This document shows, one piece after another, positions 7,671-15,227 of a DNA stretch of 64,000 nt. The notes below the pieces were generated by a model that saw nothing but the letters and a program-made list of their open reading frames with translations, did no database searches and was not told the origin of the DNA. The stretch is from Ruminococcus sp. (GTDB taxonomy: Bacteria > Bacillota > Clostridia > Oscillospirales > Acutalibacteraceae). Within the stretch, counting starts at the first letter, position 1, and each line of letters opens with the position of its first letter. The stretch is taken from NCBI GenBank assembly GCA_017404145.1, contig JAFRCW010000046.1, forward strand, positions 1 to 64,000, read 5' to 3'. The position numbers and the translations under genes were made by a program.

Positions 7671-8270
7671 TTATACGATTTCAACAAAAGTTCTGTAATG
7701 ATCAAAAGTGATAAAAACCAATCCATCATTGGAGTAAAGTATTCTTTCGCTATTTCTATACCCACCGGAATAATTGATGTCAGCCTCATACCAGATCCTT
7801 CCGGGTTTCTCAGGTAAATGTCCGTTTCGATTGAAGAACTGATCTCTTGTAATCATCTTACCGGGAGCGACTTTATCAAGATTCCCTTCTTTAGGTTCGA
7901 ATCCTGTTTTTATAGCTTCTTGATAGGTGATATAATAATCAGGTAGTTTGCCGTTATTTTTCAACCACCAATCCGCACCGTCTTGTTTCTCATTGGTTCC
8001 AGTGCCGGCTTTAGCAGTTTGAATCGGTTGTATGGTACATCTGCAATGCGGATGTAAAGGTGGAAGTGGAAAAATCAACTGATGACGTTCGTAAACCTTT
8101 CCCCTCATCCTTTTACATTCGACGCACAATTTTTCATCTTCAACTACTATCCAGTTTAGGAAATGGACATTTTCATCGGCAAACCAATCTACAAGCAACG
8201 CCTGCAAAAACTTTGTTGTTTTCGATTGATTGTTGCCTATTACATAGCCACTTGTTTTTTTGATAAACAT
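7671..8270 (-). CDS. Polymorphic toxin: MuF-like N-terminus fused to a barnase ribonuclease
   Basis: The 199-residue protein starts at ATG 8270 behind AAGGAGAG. Residues 40-82 (CVECKRMRG ... PPLHPHCRCTI) match the C-terminal end of the phage Mu F/SPP1 gp7 head-morphogenesis domain. Residues 98-199 align end to end with Bacillus barnase. The catalytic Glu73, Arg83, Arg87 and His102 correspond to E162, R172, R176 and H191. Barnase Lys27, which stabilises the transition state, is replaced by Tyr116. MuF-linked toxins are known from temperate phages. Here no other phage gene is present and the MuF part is short, so it is either a relic or a toxin adapted to the integrative element. Activity is likely but not certain, given the Lys27 change. 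Confidence 0.85.
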   Translation of the reverse strand: MFIKKTSGYVIGNNQSKTTKFLQALLVDWFADENVHFLNWIVVEDEKLCVECKRMRGKVYERHQLIFPLPPLHPHCRCTIQPIQTAKAGTGTNEKQDGADWWLKNNGKLPDYYITYQEAIKTGFEPKEGNLDKVAPGKMITRDQFFNRNGHLPEKPGRIWYEADINYSGGYRNSERILYSNDGLVFITFDHYRTFVEIV

Positions 8271-8420
8271 TGTTTCTCTCCTTCATAAAGTTAAAAGATA
8301 ATAATACCCTTCACTTATGAGGAGATTTCGTTTAAAGTTGCATACTTTTATACAACTATAAGAGAATTGTAACACTATTAGTTCTGATTGTCGATAATAA
8401 AACTAATAAAGCAGCAATTA

Positions 8421-8578
8421 ATACTATTTTCAAATAAAAACCTTTAATATCTATTGCAAAAAATTGCGCATAGCTTTGTTGTCGGGCTTGACAGGCGCCA
8501 GCCTGCCTGCGTCCTCCGCCGCGCTCTGCACAATTTTTCGCTAATATCTTTTTAAAGCTTTTTAATTGAAAATAGTAT
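8421..8578. mobile_element. MITE with about 50-bp imperfect terminal inverted repeats
   Basis: The outer ends ATACTATTTTCAA (8421-8433) and TTGAAAATAGTAT (8566-8578) are perfect complements. Similarity continues inward for about 50 bases on each side (for example AATTGCGCA and TGCACAATT). The 60-base centre is GC-rich with its own palindromic core (GGCGCC). There is no transposase, and the 93-codon reading frame across it is a by-product of the repeat. Target duplication is not clear. This explains much of the 677-base gap 8271-8947. Confidence 0.6.
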
Positions 8579-8593
8579 AAAGCAATCATTTTT

Positions 8594-8675
8594 GGGGGTG
8601 CGTAAGCTACCCTTTCGGGAGAGCGCATGGTTCGCATTCATGAGGTCAGGGGTTTGATTCCCCTTATCTCCACCA
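8594..8675 (+). tRNA. tRNA-Ala(CGC)-like gene with an abnormal D-arm
   Basis: The 3' portion is tRNA-like: anticodon stem CATGG/TCATG around loop TTCGCAT (anticodon CGC, alanine), T-arm AGGGG-TTTGATT-CCCCT, acceptor TATCTCC, discriminator A and encoded CCA. The 5' seven bases GGGGGTG can pair with the acceptor strand using three G-U pairs. The D-arm is wrong: about three extra bases precede the GCT stem and the loop is enlarged (ACCCTTTCGGGA). It is either a degenerate tRNA whose 5' end was replaced on integration, or an element-borne tRNA-like RNA. A terminator follows, so it may still be transcribed. Confidence 0.55.
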
Positions 8676-8712
8676 TATTTGGACGACACCTTGGAGGTCA
8701 AGGTATCGTGAG

Positions 8713-8747
8713 GAAAATCCCTGATTTATCGGGGGTTTTCTTTTTTT
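8713..8747 (+). terminator. Rho-independent terminator after the tRNA-like gene
   Basis: AAAATCCC (8714-8721) pairs with GGGGTTTT (8732-8739), using one G-T pair, followed by CTTTTTTT. It lies about 40 bases after the CCA end of the tRNA-like gene on the same strand. Confidence 0.75.
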
Positions 8748-8834
8748 AAACAGATTCTTAATCCATTTCAACGCAAATAAGTGCACCAATATATAGACCT
8801 CATTAATTTATGTAATGAGCAAATTGATAAAGGC

Positions 8835-8903
8835 GCACCAATTCTGACACGCATATACTCAGTTATAATATCACATTGAAAAAGCGCCGCAAATGCGACG
8901 CTT
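8835..8903. repeat. Flanking direct repeat, left copy
   Basis: Two blocks are shared with 13859-13917 in the same order and orientation. Block 1 (8835-8856) is 22 bases with one mismatch and starts GCACCAATTCTGACAC. Block 2 (8875-8903) starts ATTGAAAAAGCGCCGCA and forms a small hairpin ending GCGACGCTT. The spacer is 18 bases here and 8 in the other copy. The repeat lies just past the 3' end of the five-gene operon. A further GCACCAAT occurs near 8784. Confidence 0.8.
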
Positions 8904-8947
8904 AATCAAAAACAAGTAAAGTTATATAAAAAAACAAACAACATAGT

Positions 8948-9871
8948 TTAAAGAGAATCAAAGTATTCCTCTAATTGTTTAGTAACCAAATGCTGATTAT
9001 TAATACTGACTGTAATATTTAAATACGATATCTTTTGCCCCTCTGATTTATTATATTCGTATATTCCTTTATTATTTAGGTAAAATTGATATTTTGGAAA
9101 GCTATACCTTCCTGGAATATCAAATGGATCTGACACAAAGATAATTCCATCAATTATTTTATTTTCTAAAAAATAATCACATGATTCTAATATAGCGTTA
9201 TCTTTATAAAATACAATTTCATTATTATGTTTAGGCGTTAATAAGCAGTTAGAATCATACGACATAGGATCGATTAAGTTAACTTTTTGATAAATATAAT
9301 CCATTACTGTTGACCGCCTATATTTATCTACCAGATGAGGCGCCACTCCAATTAATAATACTGTTTTTTTATGTACATATAATCTATCTAACGAAAGATT
9401 ATATACAGCATTTCTTCTTGGCAATTCAGTTATTGCACCTGCAGAAATGAATTGTTGAGCATCTTTTGGATTTGCTCCCAGCATATCTGCTAATTTAATT
9501 AGATTTTTGGCGTCATTTTCATTAGGAAGTATATCTCTTTTCCAAACTATCACTTTTATATTCTTAAAGTAATCTCTTATCCAATTAATACGATATACGC
9601 TCGAAGGACAATTTGAGACATATATATCTTCTCTAAGGAACATAATAAAATGAGTTGCTTTTTCGCCTAAAAGGAGTGCCCTACCAAGTCTATATTTAGA
9701 ATTTACGCAGGTGTTTTTTGGAAATACTTTGTTACTAATACTACACAATTCGTATAATGGCATTTGTTTATCATGGTACTCACAGCCTATAGCTGACAAA
9801 TAATCTTTCCAGAATGATTCTGTTCCAAAACAGCCGTTACCATCAGGAAAAGAAACAACTACTTTATTCAT
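8948..9871 (-). CDS. Unknown protein, weakly HgdB/DUF2229-like (last gene of cassette)
   Basis: A 307-residue protein starting at ATG 9871 with GAGGT seven bases upstream. I do not recognise it with confidence. Its plan recalls small HgdB/DUF2229 proteins: a Rossmann-like start (KVVVSFPDGNGCFGTESFWKDYLSAIGCEY), then P-x2-T-C-x-NSKYRLGRALLLGEKATHFI where that family has its cysteine and lysine followed by a GADTI-like segment, then VLLIGVAPHL near residue 170 and IDGIIFVSDPFDIPGRY near residue 238. The iron-sulfur cysteines of dehydratases are mostly missing, so it is unlikely to be a dehydratase. It ends a tightly spaced, AT-rich operon. Confidence 0.6.
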   Translation of the reverse strand: MNKVVVSFPDGNGCFGTESFWKDYLSAIGCEYHDKQMPLYELCSISNKVFPKNTCVNSKYRLGRALLLGEKATHFIMFLREDIYVSNCPSSVYRINWIRDYFKNIKVIVWKRDILPNENDAKNLIKLADMLGANPKDAQQFISAGAITELPRRNAVYNLSLDRLYVHKKTVLLIGVAPHLVDKYRRSTVMDYIYQKVNLIDPMSYDSNCLLTPKHNNEIVFYKDNAILESCDYFLENKIIDGIIFVSDPFDIPGRYSFPKYQFYLNNKGIYEYNKSEGQKISYLNITVSINNQHLVTKQLEEYFDSL

Positions 9872-9880
9872 AAAAATACC

Positions 9881-10972
9881 TCAACACGATTTTTGCCAAT
9901 CTGAATCTTTGAATACATCATCTAGTTTCTTGTATATTTTATCAGCATGGTATATCGTATAAAAATGATTATCTGCTCCAGAATCTCCGACCACAACAAT
10001 AATGTAGCAGCCTCTTTCTTTAGCGTATACCATTTCAGCAATACAACCTACATATAGATGATTTTTCCTTGACAAGTTAACAATAACACAATCTGCTTTT
10101 GAAATACCATTTAGATTTTCCTCTACAACTAATTTTGAATTAGTCTTGTTCATTTTTAGATTGTGCTCCGTTTTAGTTGACGGATTAACGAGAACACGTC
10201 CCTGTTCTTTTAGTTTTTCTTCAATATATTTGTATTCATTATCTATTTCATCCGGATTGAATCCATCCATCGCTCTACAATAGTAGACATATTTTAGGCG
10301 ATAGTCGTTCGGCTTCATTTCACTTTTGATTAATGGTTTTAGCTCCAAAACTGTAGATTCAATGTTTTTTTCAAAAGCATTTGTTCTCCAATCCCATACA
10401 TCCGGTGTGCCCATATCGGCAGCAATCCACTTTCGTATAATTTGACTAGGCAGAGCATCGTTTTTACAATCTTTAAAGTATAGTTCCCCCTGATTATTTA
10501 TAAATAAAATATATGGCTTATCATATCCTAAAGAAAACAGTTCCCCAAAATCATCTACATCATTCATACGTAGACTTTCAATCATTTCTTCCTGTCGGCT
10601 TATAACATATGGTACTATATGAATGTGGGCATGCATTACACAACAAGCACTTCTATTAGCATCAGTTATTGAGGCACCATGTTCAAATACAATAGGATAA
10701 AATCCATATTTTTCCTTAAACATACTGCGAAACTTATTGATTATTTCAATAAGTTCATTAGATTCATCAGTGCTTAAGTAGCACATCGAATTGATATGTC
10801 GCTTACTTACTATCATAATATAGTTTTTAATAAGACAACCTAACGCCGGAATAACATAGAACGACTTGCTTTCATATAGTATTTTATCTGCAATATCTTT
10901 CACGGAACTTGTCGAATAGATTTCACAAAATCTGCAATCAGATGTATATGAATCGTATGTTGTAACTTTCAA
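9881..10972 (-). CDS. HIT-domain protein fused to a nucleoside deoxyribosyltransferase-like domain
   Basis: The 363-residue protein begins at TTG 10972, with AGGAG 8 bases upstream. Residues 10-130 form a histidine-triad nucleotide hydrolase/transferase domain. It has the triad H114-A-H116-I-H118 (HAHIHIVPY) and a C13-x2-C16 pair typical of zinc-binding HIT proteins. Residues 225-360 resemble the nucleoside 2-deoxyribosyltransferase/TIR-like fold (VYYCRAMDG, KADCVIVNLS, HLYVGCIAEMVYA, YIIVVVG). Known HIT enzymes cleave nucleotide-phosphoramidate or dinucleotide bonds, and the second fold acts on N-glycosidic bonds. A single protein that makes, trims or destroys a nucleotide signal is a reasonable inference. 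It is separated from its neighbours by 9 and 28 bases. Confidence 0.75.
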   Translation of the reverse strand: MKVTTYDSYTSDCRFCEIYSTSSVKDIADKILYESKSFYVIPALGCLIKNYIMIVSKRHINSMCYLSTDESNELIEIINKFRSMFKEKYGFYPIVFEHGASITDANRSACCVMHAHIHIVPYVISRQEEMIESLRMNDVDDFGELFSLGYDKPYILFINNQGELYFKDCKNDALPSQIIRKWIAADMGTPDVWDWRTNAFEKNIESTVLELKPLIKSEMKPNDYRLKYVYYCRAMDGFNPDEIDNEYKYIEEKLKEQGRVLVNPSTKTEHNLKMNKTNSKLVVEENLNGISKADCVIVNLSRKNHLYVGCIAEMVYAKERGCYIIVVVGDSGADNHFYTIYHADKIYKKLDDVFKDSDWQKSC

Positions 10973-11000
10973 TTCGTTTTCTCCTAACTTGGTTATGTTA

Positions 11001-11834
11001 TTATATTCCTAAACCCGATGAATCATTTTCCATTTTTAATCTGTCAAACTCAAAGTTTATACAATTACTGTTTATATTAAGAATTTTGGGATTATTTTCT
11101 CTTCCAATCAAAGCAAACGAGTTAGTATATATTGCACTGGAAGTTTGACTGTCATTGGTATATACATAATGCTGTATGCAATTCCATATAGGTTTATTGT
11201 TCTTTCCATAAACGGCACAACACCGAATCGTCGGCAAGTATTTTGCATTATACAAATGAATGTTTTGATTTTTTTTGATTTCTTGTTGCTGAGCGATTAT
11301 TCTGTTTTTATCATTCTCATTATTTGAAAATACTGCATTTAGAGAACAAAACATGACATCCAATTGAATTTTCCTGTCTTTATCATAAACGCCATTTGAA
11401 AATTTATATATCAGATCACCATAACCGCTTGTTCCATAACAAATAATTTTTATTCTCTCTATTTCATCATAACGTGAATTAATTAGTTTCTCTAACTCGC
11501 TCTGTGCCTCGGTAGTTTGTGCCGGGGCTAATATGCTAGCACTGTCTTTTCCTAAAGTGTTCTGTATACTTTGTATATTCTTTTCAATGCTTTCGAATCT
11601 TTCGTTTAAACTGTCAAATGATTCTGCGGTTTTATCTATGCCAACTAAAAGAACCAGAATTTGAATTAATACTAAAGATATACCAAACAAGAAGAGCCCA
11701 AACACCACATAAAAATACCACTCTTCATTCTTATTCATCCCGTTTAGGATTGAAGATGCGATTCCAGAAAGTAAGGTTACAATACTGCTGAAAACAAGCC
11801 AACCGTTTGATATGAATTTTTTAATCATTTTCAT
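11001..11834 (-). CDS. Two-TM coiled-coil membrane protein, putative effector
   Basis: I prefer the ATG at 11834 (277 residues), within the end of the upstream gene; an in-frame start 12 codons earlier lacks a ribosome site. Two hydrophobic segments lie near residues 10-30 and 41-65. A heptad-like coiled coil follows (TAESFDSLNERFESIEKNIQ, about 69-95). A soluble C-terminal domain of about 170 residues contains KIICYGTSGYGDL and IHLYNAKYLPTIRCC, vaguely like a phospholipase-D or TIR-type sensor fold, but no diagnostic catalytic motif is seen. Membrane anchor plus cytosolic domain fits effector proteins of nucleotide-signalling defence systems; that role is inference from context. Confidence 0.7.
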   Translation of the reverse strand: MKMIKKFISNGWLVFSSIVTLLSGIASSILNGMNKNEEWYFYVVFGLFLFGISLVLIQILVLLVGIDKTAESFDSLNERFESIEKNIQSIQNTLGKDSASILAPAQTTEAQSELEKLINSRYDEIERIKIICYGTSGYGDLIYKFSNGVYDKDRKIQLDVMFCSLNAVFSNNENDKNRIIAQQQEIKKNQNIHLYNAKYLPTIRCCAVYGKNNKPIWNCIQHYVYTNDSQTSSAIYTNSFALIGRENNPKILNINSNCINFEFDRLKMENDSSGLGI

Positions 11835-12783
11835 AGTAGATTCCCCAATTATAATTAAGCAATGCATCAACTAATTTTGTAGGTCTTTCTTTCTTCAAAA
11901 TAATTTGTGAAATCGTCAGTAAAAATGATATTTCACATTTATTTGCTAATTTTTGAATAGCTTTCGCAGTATATACACCGGGTACATGGCTGTTAAATTC
12001 TTTGTTGTTCACAATTGTTTTTCCAAATGAGACACTATTACTGTGTTCAGAATAAAGACTTGCTTGATAATCACCAAGGCATGATAATCCATATGCTGTC
12101 TTAGGATTGCCTCCTTGACTTTTTATCAGTTTAGCGATCTCATTTGTCCCGGCAACCATCAATAGCCCTTTTAATGATGAATGGTTCAATCCGTCTAAAA
12201 TACCGCCTGCAATACCAATTATTTTATTTACGGCAGCACCAATTTCATTACCTACAATATCATTTCCGATTTGCATTCTAATGTATTCACTGTTCAATGA
12301 TTTGGCAATGTATTCAGAGACTTTTTTCTTGTTGGCATCTACAATGAAACACGTGGACTCGCCATTTATTATGTCAGTAGGCTGTCCCGGTCCCACCATG
12401 ATCGCTACCTCAGCATTGTCCTTAAAATATTCATATGCTACTTCAGATAATCTTTTGCAGGTATTTATTTCAATTCCTTTCATACAAAGAACAAATGTCT
12501 TCTCAAGGTAATTCGTTGACACAATACACTGCAACAATTCCCTAAGGTTTTGTTCTTGAATCGCTATTAAAATAATATCGGAGAAATCAATTGCATCTGA
12601 CAATATTGATGAAAGCAGTATATTGTCAGGCAATTTTAAATAAGCGTTTGCTCTTGTAGTTTTAAGATTTTTAAGTTTCTCAGAAGTCGAACGTCCCCAT
12701 AGCAAGACACTATGTCCTAATCTGTTAAAATGCCATGCTAAAAAAGATCCCCATCTTCCACATCCCAAAATTGTTATCTTCAA
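11821..12783 (-). CDS. GpsA-like NAD(P)-dependent glycerol-3-phosphate dehydrogenase homologue
   Basis: A start at TTG 12783 gives the canonical N-terminus KITILGCGRWGSFLA and sits 6 bases after AGGTG; the GTG three codons upstream is less likely. The 320-residue protein has the dinucleotide loop GxGxxG (residues 7-12), GPGQPTDI where GpsA has GP-FAKE, EIGAAVNKIIGIAGGI with the catalytic lysine region (N-K instead of K-N), and LSCLGDYQASLYSEHSNSVSFG like the GpsA AGLGDL ... SRN-RFG segment. GpsA makes glycerol-3-phosphate for phospholipids. This copy is divergent, AT-rich and outside a lipid operon, so a specialised substrate is possible. It overlaps the following gene by 14 bases. Confidence 0.75.
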   Translation of the reverse strand: MKITILGCGRWGSFLAWHFNRLGHSVLLWGRSTSEKLKNLKTTRANAYLKLPDNILLSSILSDAIDFSDIILIAIQEQNLRELLQCIVSTNYLEKTFVLCMKGIEINTCKRLSEVAYEYFKDNAEVAIMVGPGQPTDIINGESTCFIVDANKKKVSEYIAKSLNSEYIRMQIGNDIVGNEIGAAVNKIIGIAGGILDGLNHSSLKGLLMVAGTNEIAKLIKSQGGNPKTAYGLSCLGDYQASLYSEHSNSVSFGKTIVNNKEFNSHVPGVYTAKAIQKLANKCEISFLLTISQIILKKERPTKLVDALLNYNWGIYYEND

Positions 12784-12798
12784 ATATAACACCTACTT

Positions 12799-13602
12799 TT
12801 ATGGTTCAATATGTCTTAGAATCCAATCTATAATATTATTTGTGACTTCCTTGCGCTGTGGGCTCTGTAATAATCTATGTTTTAAACCCTTATATACTTT
12901 CAGTTCTTTATCATGTGAGCCAAACTTTTTGAATTTTTTATATAACCTTTTATGATTTAAGACTGGATCTAATTCTCCACCTAAGAGCAAAACCGGAATC
13001 TTTATGTCTTTCAATCTTTTATTCACAACGTAAATTCCTCTGCCAAAAATAGAACCTAATAATCTTAATGTAAAGTAATTACACGCTAAAGGATCATTTA
13101 AACTATAGTTTAGCATTTCTTGGCTCTCACTCTTTATTTTCTTTATTCTAATATGTCCTATCAACTTATAAGGTACAATATGAAATAACATCGTTAGCAA
13201 AGGGTAACTTAATAGGGGATTAGATAGAACCAATAGATCTATATTATGATATTTTTCTACATATCCAGTTGCTATCAAACCGCCAAGGGAATGTCCCATT
13301 AGTACAATTCTTAATGATGGATATTTTTGTTTAACATGTTGAATCATACAATCTAGATCCGATATAAAATCGTCAAACTCTTTAATAAAACCTCTTTCGC
13401 CGTCACTTTCTCCATGTCCGCGAATATCTAAAGCAAAAATTGAAAATCCATTATCGTATATTTGGTTAATGAAGTCATCATATCGACCTTTGTGTTCTCC
13501 TAAGCCATGAATAAAAACGATACCAAGTTTTGATGTTTGATTATATCTTTCATAATAAGCTAACTTTGTATCATCAGGATTTGAAACATACTTTGTTTGC
13601 AT
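12799..13602 (-). CDS. Alpha/beta hydrolase, monoacylglycerol-lipase/lysophospholipase type
   Basis: The 267-residue protein is the first gene of the five-gene leftward operon. Features of the Hydrolase_4 family (PF12146) are the oxyanion loop HGLGEHKGRY (32-41), ALDIRGHGESDGERG (58-71), the nucleophile elbow G-H-Ser105-L-G-G, GGELDPVLNHKRLY with the acid residue near 220, and a C-terminal GLKHRLLQ histidine. There is no signal peptide, so it acts in the cytoplasm. Family members release fatty acids from monoacylglycerols or lysophospholipids. Next to a GpsA homologue and a membrane protein, it suggests an action on glycerolipids. A candidate promoter lies just upstream. Confidence 0.85.
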   Translation of the reverse strand: MQTKYVSNPDDTKLAYYERYNQTSKLGIVFIHGLGEHKGRYDDFINQIYDNGFSIFALDIRGHGESDGERGFIKEFDDFISDLDCMIQHVKQKYPSLRIVLMGHSLGGLIATGYVEKYHNIDLLVLSNPLLSYPLLTMLFHIVPYKLIGHIRIKKIKSESQEMLNYSLNDPLACNYFTLRLLGSIFGRGIYVVNKRLKDIKIPVLLLGGELDPVLNHKRLYKKFKKFGSHDKELKVYKGLKHRLLQSPQRKEVTNNIIDWILRHIEP

Positions 13603-13673
13603 TATTCCACATTACCATTCCGTTTTAAGTCAGTTCTCTTTTTTAAAAATAAGAAAACTTATAATTTGGTTAT

Positions 13674-13703
13674 TTAATATTATTTTATCATTCTATCTGT
13701 CAA
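13674..13703 (-). promoter_or_regulatory. Candidate promoter of the five-gene cassette
   Basis: On the minus strand TTGACA (13703-13698) is followed after 18 bases by TATTAA (13679-13674). The expected start is about 65 bases before the hydrolase ATG. The rest of 13603-13858 is AT-rich and shows no gene. Confidence 0.45.
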
Positions 13704-13858
13704 ATTGAAATGCATTAATTAGCAAAACTTGATGATTGATATTTGTCGAAAACACACTAAAATTCATATACTATTTTGTGAACGCCTACAAACCCGTTCA
13801 TATCAAAGACTGTTATTTTTCTCATTCATATAAAAAGCGTCAGTAGGATAATGATGAA

Positions 13859-13917
13859 GCACCAATTCTGACACACATATGACTCTATATTGAAAAAGCG
13901 CCGCATTTTGCGACGCT
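13859..13917. repeat. Flanking direct repeat, right copy
   Basis: The second copy of the repeat at 8835-8903: block 1 at 13859-13880 and block 2 at 13889-13917, with an 8-base spacer. It lies between the cassette promoter and the 3' end of the serine recombinase gene. Its palindromic part can act as a terminator for that leftward gene. Confidence 0.8.
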
Positions 13918-13940
13918 TTAGGTTTGATTAATGTACAGAA

Positions 13941-15227
13941 CTATTTAGGCAACATTAACTCCACAATTCTGCTATCAGCTAGATGGAATACAAAACGTGA
14001 GTCATTGAAGATTTCAATATAATCAACTGTTTTTTTCCACGATGTATCTGAGTAAGATGGATCATCATATCCTATCTTTTTCAATAACTCTTCAAAAGCC
14101 TGTTTGATTGTAGTTCCACGCAATACCGGAGTTTGACATTTCAAGGCATTGGTATATTTCTGATTACAGTACCATACATCATATCGTTCGGTGTTAGCGT
14201 GATTATGCCATACTTTATGCCCATAGAAGCCTCCGCAATCAGCGCATATAAGTTTATTGCTAAATGGGCTGTTATCACGGATTTTTGCCCTGTAGCCACT
14301 CTGCTTTTCAATCTTGTCTTGAACGAGGTCAAATACATCCGGCTCAATAATAGGGTCGTGAGAATTCTCAACAAGATATTGCCTAACCTCGCCGTCGTTT
14401 TTCTTTACCTTTTTAGTAAGATAATCGGTAGTATAGGTCTTTTGGAGCAGAGCATCGCCTTTATACTTCTCGTTGGTTAATATGCTTCTGACCGTACTAA
14501 CACTCCAGATGCGTTTTTTCTTAGGTGTTAGAATGCCTTCTGAAGTAAGGTGAGAAGCGATATGTCGCATTGTCATCCCATCTAGAAACATTTGGTAAAT
14601 CGAGCGGACGATCTCAGCTTCTTCCTCAACAATTTCAGGACGTCCGTCTTCGCCTTTTCGGTATCCGAGAAAACATGAGTAAGCCATATGAACCTTTCCG
14701 CTTTGCATACTGCGCTGTTGTCCCCAACGTATATTCTCGCTGATGGAGCGACTTTCTTCCTGAGCGAGTGACGCTAGTATGGTCAGCATTACCTCGCACT
14801 TTGGATCAAAGGTATGTAGGTTTTCTTTTTCAAACCTGACTTCAACCCCTGCAGTCTTTAACTCGCGGACAATCTGTAGTGTATCTACGGTATTACGGGC
14901 GAATCGTGAGATAGACTTTGTAAGGATCAGATCTATTTCTCCATTTAACGCTTTTTCAATCATACGGTTAAAGCCGTCGCGCTTTTTGGTGTTGGTTCCG
15001 GTAATACCTTCATCGGCAAATACGCCTACAAATTTCCAGTCAGGATTATTGCGTATAAAACCGGTGTAATAATTTACCTGTGCTTCATAGCTGGATTGCT
15101 GTTCATCCTGCTCGGTGGAAACGCGAGCATATGCGGCGACACGGAGTTTTTCATTGAGGTTGTTACCTGAATCCTGTATTATCTGCTTCGTGGATTCAAT
15201 GACAGTAATTTTCTTTTCTCTATTCAT
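13941..15227 (-). CDS. Large serine recombinase (second of an overlapping pair)
   Basis: The start at ATG 15227 (AAGGAGGAGAA just before it) gives 428 residues; the frame extends six codons further without a better start. The resolvase domain has Ser37 in AAYARVSTEQDEQ and LTKSISRFARNTVDTL. The recombinase domain spans about 190-290 and a zinc ribbon (CADCGGFYGHKVW ... CNQ) about 320-360. The C-terminus is shorter than TnpX, without a long coiled coil. It overlaps the upstream recombinase by 8 bases, so the two are made together. Tandem serine recombinases of this form are the excision/integration module of gut Firmicutes integrative elements. Confidence 0.9.
   Translation of the reverse strand: MNREKKITVIESTKQIIQDSGNNLNEKLRVAAYARVSTEQDEQQSSYEAQVNYYTGFIRNNPDWKFVGVFADEGITGTNTKKRDGFNRMIEKALNGEIDLILTKSISRFARNTVDTLQIVRELKTAGVEVRFEKENLHTFDPKCEVMLTILASLAQEESRSISENIRWGQQRSMQSGKVHMAYSCFLGYRKGEDGRPEIVEEEAEIVRSIYQMFLDGMTMRHIASHLTSEGILTPKKKRIWSVSTVRSILTNEKYKGDALLQKTYTTDYLTKKVKKNDGEVRQYLVENSHDPIIEPDVFDLVQDKIEKQSGYRAKIRDNSPFSNKLICADCGGFYGHKVWHNHANTERYDVWYCNQKYTNALKCQTPVLRGTTIKQAFEELLKKIGYDDPSYSDTSWKKTVDYIEIFNDSRFVFHLADSRIVELMLPK

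Noticed and set aside
8356..8637. 93-codon frame on the minus strand next to the tRNA-like gene
   Set aside because: It spans the MITE and the tRNA-like gene, has no ribosome site, and its composition follows the inverted repeat.
8948..9871. True 2-hydroxyacyl-CoA dehydratase subunit in the cassette
   Set aside because: Most cluster-binding cysteines are missing and no activase is adjacent; only fold-level resemblance remains.
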